From: Rhodomicrobium udaipurense JA643
Lineage (GTDB): Bacteria > Pseudomonadota > Alphaproteobacteria > Rhizobiales > Rhodomicrobiaceae
NCBI RefSeq assembly: GCF_000636015.1
Contig: NZ_JFZJ01000026.1
Coordinates: 1-33,513, forward strand
Direction of reading: 5' to 3'
Length of the DNA: 33,513 bases
In this document: positions 29,021-33,513 of the stretch, in pieces
How positions within the stretch are numbered: the stretch's first letter is position 1
How the letters are laid out: each line of letters begins with the position of its first letter
The notes under the pieces: model-generated
Database searches by the model: none
Seen by the model: the letters and a program-made list of their open reading frames with translations, nothing else
What the model was told of the DNA's origin: nothing
Position numbers and translations under genes: made by a program

Positions 29021-30810
29021 GCCGCCGTCCCGAGGCGCGCTCCCGCGCCTTCCGCCTGCCGTTGGCTATCCTGCTCCTCGACAAGCGCGATGAACGCGTC
29101 CTCAAGCGTCGGGTTGGGAAGCTCGGGCGTTTTCACCCGCGCCTGCAACGCGTCCGGCGTATCGAGCGCGATGCAGCGCCCGCGATAGATCAGCGCCACG
29201 CGGTCGCAATATTCGGCTTCGTCCATGAAATGCGTCGTTACCATCACGGTCACGCCGCCGGACACCATGGCGTTGATCGTGCCCCAGAACTCGCGGCGCG
29301 TAATCGGATCGACGCCGGAGGTCGGCTCGTCGAGGAACAGCACGGGCGGGTTATGCAGGATCGCCGCCGCGAGCGCGAGGCGCTGCTTGAAGCCGAGCGG
29401 CAGTTGCCCCGCATTGGTTGAAAGATGCGGCCCGAGGTCGAACGCGGCGATGGCGCGCTCGATGGCTTCGCTTTTTGCGCGTCCCATGAGCCCGTACGCG
29501 CCGCCGAAGAAGTCGAGGTTCTGCCGCACGGTCAAATCGCCGTAGAGCGAGAATTTCTGCGCCATGTAGCCGAGGCGGGACCGCGCGGCCGCAGGCGCGC
29601 TGTAGAGGTCGTAGCCATCGACGCGGGCGGTGCCGGACGTCGGGCGCAGGAGCCCGCACATCATCTTGAACGTGGTAGATTTGCCCGCGCCGTTTGGGCC
29701 GAGCAGCCCGAAGATCTCGCCGCGCCGGATCGAGAAGGAAATGTTGTCCGCGGCGGTGAAGTTGCCGAACCGCCGCGTGAGGTTCAGCGCCTCGACAGCG
29801 GGCCCTTCGCGGTGTTCGATCTGTCCGGCGGACTTCATTTCACGCGTGCGCTTCGGCTGGCCGCCGAGCATGACGACGAATGCATCCTCAAAGCGCGGTT
29901 TCGCGGGCCTGATGGTGATCGGCTGCGCCGTCTCGATGTCCTCGGGCCTTGGCGGCGGCGCGCCTTCCTTTGTGACGAGACGCACAGCGGCGCCCTGCAA
30001 CACGCCGTCGATGATGTCGGGCCTTGCCAGCGCGCGCTCCAGCACGACACGCCGCTCCGCCCCCGCGCCTTCGAGCAGGAAAGCACGGTCGCCGATGCGC
30101 GCCGTCATCACTTTCGGCTCGCCCTGATAGAGCAGCTTGCCCTCGTTCAGCACGATGACCTCGGCGCAATTCTCCGCCTCGTCGAGATAGGCCGTGGTCC
30201 AGACGACGGCGACGCCCTCGCCCGTCAGTTCGTGCACCATCTGCCAAAGCTCGCGCCGCGAAATTGGGTCGACGCCGACGCCCGGCTCGTCGAGAAGCAG
30301 GATGCGCGGCGCTTTCAGCATGGCGCAGGCAAGCCCGAGCTTCTGCTTCATGCCGCCGGATAACGCGCCCGCGAGACGGTCGGTGAAGCGCGCGAGATCG
30401 GTGAAGGCCAGAAGGCGCTTGAAAGTGTCGTCGCGCTCCTTGCCGACGACGCCGCGCAGGTCCGCGTAGAGCGTGAGATTTTCGAAAACGGTGAGATCCT
30501 CGTAGAGGCCGAAGCGCTGCGGCATGTAGCCGATGGACTGATGCAACGCGATCGAGTCGCGGATCGTGTCGAAGCCGCAGACGGTGAGCGAGCCGGAGGT
30601 GGGCGTCAGAAGCCCTGCCATGAGCCGCATCAGCGTCGTCTTGCCTGCGCCGTCCGGCCCCGCGACGCCCGTCACCTGCCCCGGCTTGATGGCGAAGGAC
30701 AGCGTGTCGAGCGCGGGCGGCCCGTCCGGCGTGAAGCGCTTCACGAGGTCGCGCGCAATCGCCATCGGAGCCGCGTCCGGCATCGCCTCGATGGCGGCAC
30801 CGCCGGTCAT
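29017..30810 (-). CDS. ybhF: Fused tandem ABC ATPase (YbhF-like)
   Basis: This 597-residue protein holds two nucleotide-binding domains. The first (about 17-240) has Walker A GPDGAGKTT (51-59), signature ALSGGMKQKL and Walker B ILLLDEP. The second (about 338-570) has Walker A GPNGAGKST (370-378) and Walker B VLFLDEP. The expected switch histidine of the first domain is alanine (A206 in VVWTTAYLDEAE), and the second domain's signature is LPLGFKQ instead of LSGGQ. These two changes fall in the same composite ATP site, so one site looks degenerate and the other canonical. It overlaps both neighbours by four bases and drives the YbhS/YbhR-like permeases with the HlyD-type adaptor. Confidence 0.92.
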   Translation of the reverse strand: MTGGAAIEAMPDAAPMAIARDLVKRFTPDGPPALDTLSFAIKPGQVTGVAGPDGAGKTTLMRLMAGLLTPTSGSLTVCGFDTIRDSIALHQSIGYMPQRFGLYEDLTVFENLTLYADLRGVVGKERDDTFKRLLAFTDLARFTDRLAGALSGGMKQKLGLACAMLKAPRILLLDEPGVGVDPISRRELWQMVHELTGEGVAVVWTTAYLDEAENCAEVIVLNEGKLLYQGEPKVMTARIGDRAFLLEGAGAERRVVLERALARPDIIDGVLQGAAVRLVTKEGAPPPRPEDIETAQPITIRPAKPRFEDAFVVMLGGQPKRTREMKSAGQIEHREGPAVEALNLTRRFGNFTAADNISFSIRRGEIFGLLGPNGAGKSTTFKMMCGLLRPTSGTARVDGYDLYSAPAAARSRLGYMAQKFSLYGDLTVRQNLDFFGGAYGLMGRAKSEAIERAIAAFDLGPHLSTNAGQLPLGFKQRLALAAAILHNPPVLFLDEPTSGVDPITRREFWGTINAMVSGGVTVMVTTHFMDEAEYCDRVALIYRGRCIALDTPDALQARVKTPELPNPTLEDAFIALVEEQDSQRQAEGAGARLGTAA

Positions 30811-31817
30811 GGCGCGGTGCCCGCAACCGGCGTGCCTTCGGAGGCGGGCGCAAGCTCCACCGTCACCGGCATGCCCTGCCGAAGCTCTTCATCGTTGCCA
30901 TCGACCACCACGCGCAGGCGATAGACGAGCGAGGTGCGAAGTTCGTCGGTTTGCACGGTCTTCGGCGTGAACTCGGCCGCCGTCGAGATGAAGCCGACCT
31001 TGCCGCGATAGACCTTTCCGCCCGGCGTGTCGGTATGGACCGTCACCGGCATGCCGGGCCTGATGCGGCCAAGGTCCGGCTCGGTTACATATGTGCGCAC
31101 CCAGACGGGACTCGTGAGGCTCACGACGAACACCGTTTCGCCCGGCTGCACGATCGCGCCGACCTCGCGAACGCGCGAGAGCACGGTGCCATCGCCCGGC
31201 GCGATGAGGTCCGCATCGGCAAGCTGCCGCTCGATGGTTGCGGTGACTGCCTTGCGCTCGTCGAGTTGCGCCTTGGCGTAGGCGATGTCTTCCTTGCGGT
31301 AGCCCGCTTCCTGAAGCCTCAGCGCCTCACGCGCGGAATTGAGCAGCGCCTCGGCCTGCCGCTCCGCCGCCTGCGTGTCGTCGAACACCTTCTGTGATCC
31401 GGCGGGGGTCTTCAATAGCGACTCGGCGCGCTTGCGTGTGATGGTGGCGTTCGCAAGCGTGGCCTCGCGCTCGGCGACCGCAGCGCGTGCCTGCGCGATT
31501 TCCTCGACGCGGTAGCCCGCCTTGAGCTTCGCATAATTCGCCGCCGCCTGATCGGCCTGCGCGCGCATCTGCGCCAACGATTCGCGGAAGTAGATCTTTT
31601 CGAGAGAGGCGAGCGTCTGTCCGGTGTGGACCCTGTCGCCCTCGTCAACCGCCAGCGTCTCGATGCGCCCGGCCACCTTGAAGCCGAGGTTCACCTGCCG
31701 CACCTCGACATTGCCATGAAGGCGCAACTCGCCGGTGGCCTCGTGGCTGACCCTGTACCACCAGTAGCCGCCGCCTGCCGCGACAATGGCAAGAGCGATG
31801 AGAAGGATGCGTTTCAT
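30807..31817 (-). CDS. ybhG: HlyD-family membrane fusion protein (YbhG-like)
   Basis: This is a 336-residue periplasmic adaptor. It has an N-terminal signal anchor (MKRILLIALAIVAAGGGYWWYRV), a lipoyl-type beta segment (VRQVNLGFKVAGRIETLAVDEGDRV) and a long helical hairpin of about 140 residues (about 90-215). Then come the second lipoyl half (ADLIAPGDGTVLSRVREVGAIVQPG) and a beta-barrel. It connects the inner-membrane ABC exporter with an outer-membrane channel, which is not encoded here. ATG at 31815-31817 follows AAGGAG and overlaps the tetR stop by four bases; the longer open frame upstream is not family-like. Confidence 0.92.
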   Translation of the reverse strand: MKRILLIALAIVAAGGGYWWYRVSHEATGELRLHGNVEVRQVNLGFKVAGRIETLAVDEGDRVHTGQTLASLEKIYFRESLAQMRAQADQAAANYAKLKAGYRVEEIAQARAAVAEREATLANATITRKRAESLLKTPAGSQKVFDDTQAAERQAEALLNSAREALRLQEAGYRKEDIAYAKAQLDERKAVTATIERQLADADLIAPGDGTVLSRVREVGAIVQPGETVFVVSLTSPVWVRTYVTEPDLGRIRPGMPVTVHTDTPGGKVYRGKVGFISTAAEFTPKTVQTDELRTSLVYRLRVVVDGNDEELRQGMPVTVELAPASEGTPVAGTAP

Positions 31818-32488
31818 TCCGGCTTCTCCTTCTTGATGAGGCCGAGCAGATCGCGGTGAGCATCTATGGCGGTCGCGTCGTCGAGCGGATCGAGCCGTCC
31901 GAACAGCGACCGCCAGATGACAACGCCCAGCAGCGGCCAGAAAAAAAGCTGCGGGCATTTTACCAGCGCGTCGCTTGAAAGTTCGCCGCGCTCGAACCCG
32001 CGCTTGGCCACGGCGCGAATTGCCGAGAGCCCCCGCGAAACCACTTCGCGGTGATGGAATTCGGCGATGCGCGGGAAGCGTGGGCCTTCCGAGATGAGAA
32101 GCTGAAGCATCTTCTCGCGCTCCGTCCCGATGATCTCCGTCTGGAACAGAGCAATGATGCGCTCCAGAATCACCGGCGCGGGCACATCGGGCAGAACCGC
32201 GATGGCATTGATCCGAGAGAGCAACGGGTTGGCGAAGCTCAGCAGAAGCTGTTCAAACAGCGCTTCCTTATCCGGGAAATAGAGGTAGAGCGTGCCCTTC
32301 GCGACGCCAGCCTTGCGGGCCACGTCTTCCAGGCGCGCGGCGGCGAAACCGTGATCGGCGAAGACCTCGAAGGCGGCGGCGAGGATTGCCGCACGGCGCT
32401 CGTCCTGCGAGGGGCGTTTGCGCTCCGTCGCGGCCGTGTCCGCCTCGCTCCGGGAGGCCACGTTTTCGGGACGATCATCTTGCGTCAT
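31814..32488 (-). CDS. TetR-family regulator of the exporter operon (CecR-like)
   Basis: This TetR-family repressor has an N-terminal HTH (residues about 30-70 from this start): RRAAILAAAFEVFADHGFAAARLEDVARKAGVAKGTLYLYFPDKEALF. A helical ligand-binding domain follows. It is the first gene of the operon and by position the CecR counterpart. ATG at 32519-32521 (MTEQSV) is possible, but those codons lie inside a perfect palindrome that looks like its own operator and overlaps a likely -10. The second ATG at 32486-32488 (MTQDDRPEN) is therefore preferred. Its stop overlaps hlyD by four bases. Autoregulation is the expected model. Confidence 0.88.
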   Translation of the reverse strand: MTQDDRPENVASRSEADTAATERKRPSQDERRAAILAAAFEVFADHGFAAARLEDVARKAGVAKGTLYLYFPDKEALFEQLLLSFANPLLSRINAIAVLPDVPAPVILERIIALFQTEIIGTEREKMLQLLISEGPRFPRIAEFHHREVVSRGLSAIRAVAKRGFERGELSSDALVKCPQLFFWPLLGVVIWRSLFGRLDPLDDATAIDAHRDLLGLIKKEKPE

Positions 32489-32501
32489 TGCCAAGCTCAA
32501 A

Positions 32502-32521
32502 ATGACTGACTGTTCAGTCAT
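32502..32521. promoter_or_regulatory. Perfect 20-bp palindromic operator at the tetR start
   Basis: ATGACTGA (32502-32509) and its exact inverse TCAGTCAT (32514-32521) surround a 4-base centre. Such TGACTGA-type palindromes are common targets of TetR regulators. Reading leftward, it overlaps a candidate -10 (TAACAT, 32525-32520). Confidence 0.65.
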
Positions 32522-32547
32522 GTTACGCTCATTCTGCCCCCTCGCAA
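32520..32547 (-). promoter_or_regulatory. Candidate promoter of the tetR-exporter operon
   Basis: Reading leftward, TTGCGA (32547-32542) and TAACAT (32525-32520) are separated by 16 bases, a plausible -35/-10 pair. The predicted transcript start (about 32513) lies inside the palindrome, and repressor binding would block initiation. The match is moderate. Confidence 0.35.
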
Positions 32548-32672
32548 CGCCTTTCTCGCTTCGCCGCTCTTGTTGCCTGCGACAAAACATCAAATATCCA
32601 AGGTGGTGCTTCAGTCAGCCCCGCGCGCTGTGCGGGTTCGCGGGCGAGGTGCGGGCGTTGCGGAGGGTCGAA

Positions 32673-33513
32673 ATGAACATCATGGACCGGGTTTTCGAAG
32701 CCGGGGGAAGTGCCGCTCATCGCGCGGAAATCCGCAAGGCCACCCGCGCTCCGGAACCCGACATTCTTCCGCCGCTTGTCGCCCGCGCCCGCCTGGAACC
32801 CGACACAGCGGCGAATGTTGCCGCCCTCGCGCGCCGCCTTGTGACCGAGCTTCGCGCCGAGAAGAAGGGCGGCTTTGGCGTCGAGGCGCTGATGAAGCAA
32901 TTCGCGCTGTCGAGCCGCGAGGGCGTGGCGCTGATGTGTCTCGCCGAGTCGCTGCTTCGCATCCCGGACGCGAAGACGCGCGACCACATCATCCGCGACA
33001 AGCTCGCGAAAGGCGACTGGGGCGCGCATGCCGGCAAAAGCTCGTCCTTCTTCGTGAACGCGTCGGCCTGGGGGTTGCTTGTTTCCGGGCGGCTCGTTTC
33101 CGCGCAGGAGGCGGAAGGGTTCGGCGCGGCGCTGACGCGTGCTGTTGGGAGGGGTGGCGAACCGGTCATCCGCAAGGCGCTGGATCTTGCGATGCGGCTC
33201 GTCGGTCGCCAGTTCGTCACCGGGCAGACGATCGAGGAAGCGCTCGACCACGCGGCGCCCTTCGAAGCCCAAGGTTTCAGCTATTCCTTCGACATGCTGG
33301 GCGAGGCGGCCATGACCGACGCCGACGCGCTGGCCTATCTCGCGTCGTACGAGCACGCCATCCGCGCCATCGGCGGGAAGCGGCAAGGCCGGAGCATCTA
33401 CGAAGCGCCCGGCATCTCGGTGAAGCTCTCGGCGCTGCATCCGCGCTACACCTACGCGCAGACGGACCGCGTCGGGGCGGAGCTTTACCCTCGCCTCTTG
33501 CGGCTTGCGACGA
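32673..33513 (+). CDS. putA: Bifunctional proline dehydrogenase/P5C dehydrogenase PutA, N-terminal part
   Basis: This frame runs off the right edge; 280 complete codons are seen (MNIMDRVFEAGGSAAHR onward) without a stop. The translation contains family signatures of the PutA dimerisation/linker and proline-dehydrogenase region: LRIPDAKTRDHIIRDKL, GFSYSFDMLGEAAMTDADAL (about residues 202-221), and PGISVKLSALHPRY (about 248-261). PutA oxidises proline to glutamate in two steps using FAD and NAD. ATG at 32673 follows a strong GGAGGG (32662-32667). The N-terminus has no obvious ribbon-helix-helix DNA-binding domain, so this is not the autorepressor type of E. coli. It is divergent from the tetR operon. 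Confidence 0.93.
   Translation, partial: MNIMDRVFEAGGSAAHRAEIRKATRAPEPDILPPLVARARLEPDTAANVAALARRLVTELRAEKKGGFGVEALMKQFALSSREGVALMCLAESLLRIPDAKTRDHIIRDKLAKGDWGAHAGKSSSFFVNASAWGLLVSGRLVSAQEAEGFGAALTRAVGRGGEPVIRKALDLAMRLVGRQFVTGQTIEEALDHAAPFEAQGFSYSFDMLGEAAMTDADALAYLASYEHAIRAIGGKRQGRSIYEAPGISVKLSALHPRYTYAQTDRVGAELYPRLLRLAT

Overview
The window looks like chromosomal DNA of a GC-rich (roughly 60-65% by eye) alphaproteobacterium, probably of the Hyphomicrobiales (Rhizobiales). The evidence is a CcrM-type GANTC adenine methyltransferase, a ccmABC operon divergent from acnA, and an ordered trpS-usp-nfuA...tsaB-rimI-plsC-miaB-phoH-ybeY-corC cluster. The genus cannot be fixed from the sequence alone. 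No rRNA, tRNA, CRISPR array, insertion sequence or prophage was seen.

Region 1 (1-6.4 kb): cytochrome c maturation genes ccmA, ccmB and ccmC (the last cut by the window edge) run leftward, divergent from aconitase acnA. After acnA and a terminator come a small zinc-ribbon protein, a second terminator, and leftward ccrM. The ccrM promoter region carries two GANTC sites and a CtrA-like half-site. Region 2 (6.4-12.5 kb): a clearly AT-rich coiled-coil orphan gene with a TTG start, a leftward RimB-RimK fusion (ribosomal protein S6 modification), an OmpR/EnvZ-like two-component pair, and two coupled unknown genes. Region 3 (12.5-14.9 kb): a truncated class III cyclase, trmJ behind a perfect hairpin, and an unknown exported protein.

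Region 4 (15.1-24.5 kb): the housekeeping block trpS, universal stress protein, nfuA, a RutE-like nitroreductase, tsaB, rimI, plsC-like acyltransferase, miaB, phoH (ybeZ), ybeY and corC (ybeX), all rightward and mostly tightly packed. It joins tRNA modification (TsaB, MiaB), Fe-S delivery to MiaB-type enzymes (NfuA) and ribosome/RNA maturation (PhoH-YbeY-CorC). Region 5 (24.6-26.7 kb): two divergent glycosyltransferases (GT4-like and GT25-like), probably for cell-surface glycans.

Region 6 (26.7-32.5 kb): a leftward, translationally coupled export operon in the order tetR-hlyD-ATPase-permease-permease, the same layout as E. coli cecR-ybhGFSR. A perfect palindrome at the tetR start is a likely operator. 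Region 7 (32.7 kb to the end): the start of putA, running off the window.

The best candidates for a second look are the ccrM control region, the AT-rich orphan next to it, the RimB-RimK fusion, the two orphan proteins after the histidine kinase, and the asymmetric ATP sites of the fused ABC ATPase. I found no clear wholly new multi-gene system.
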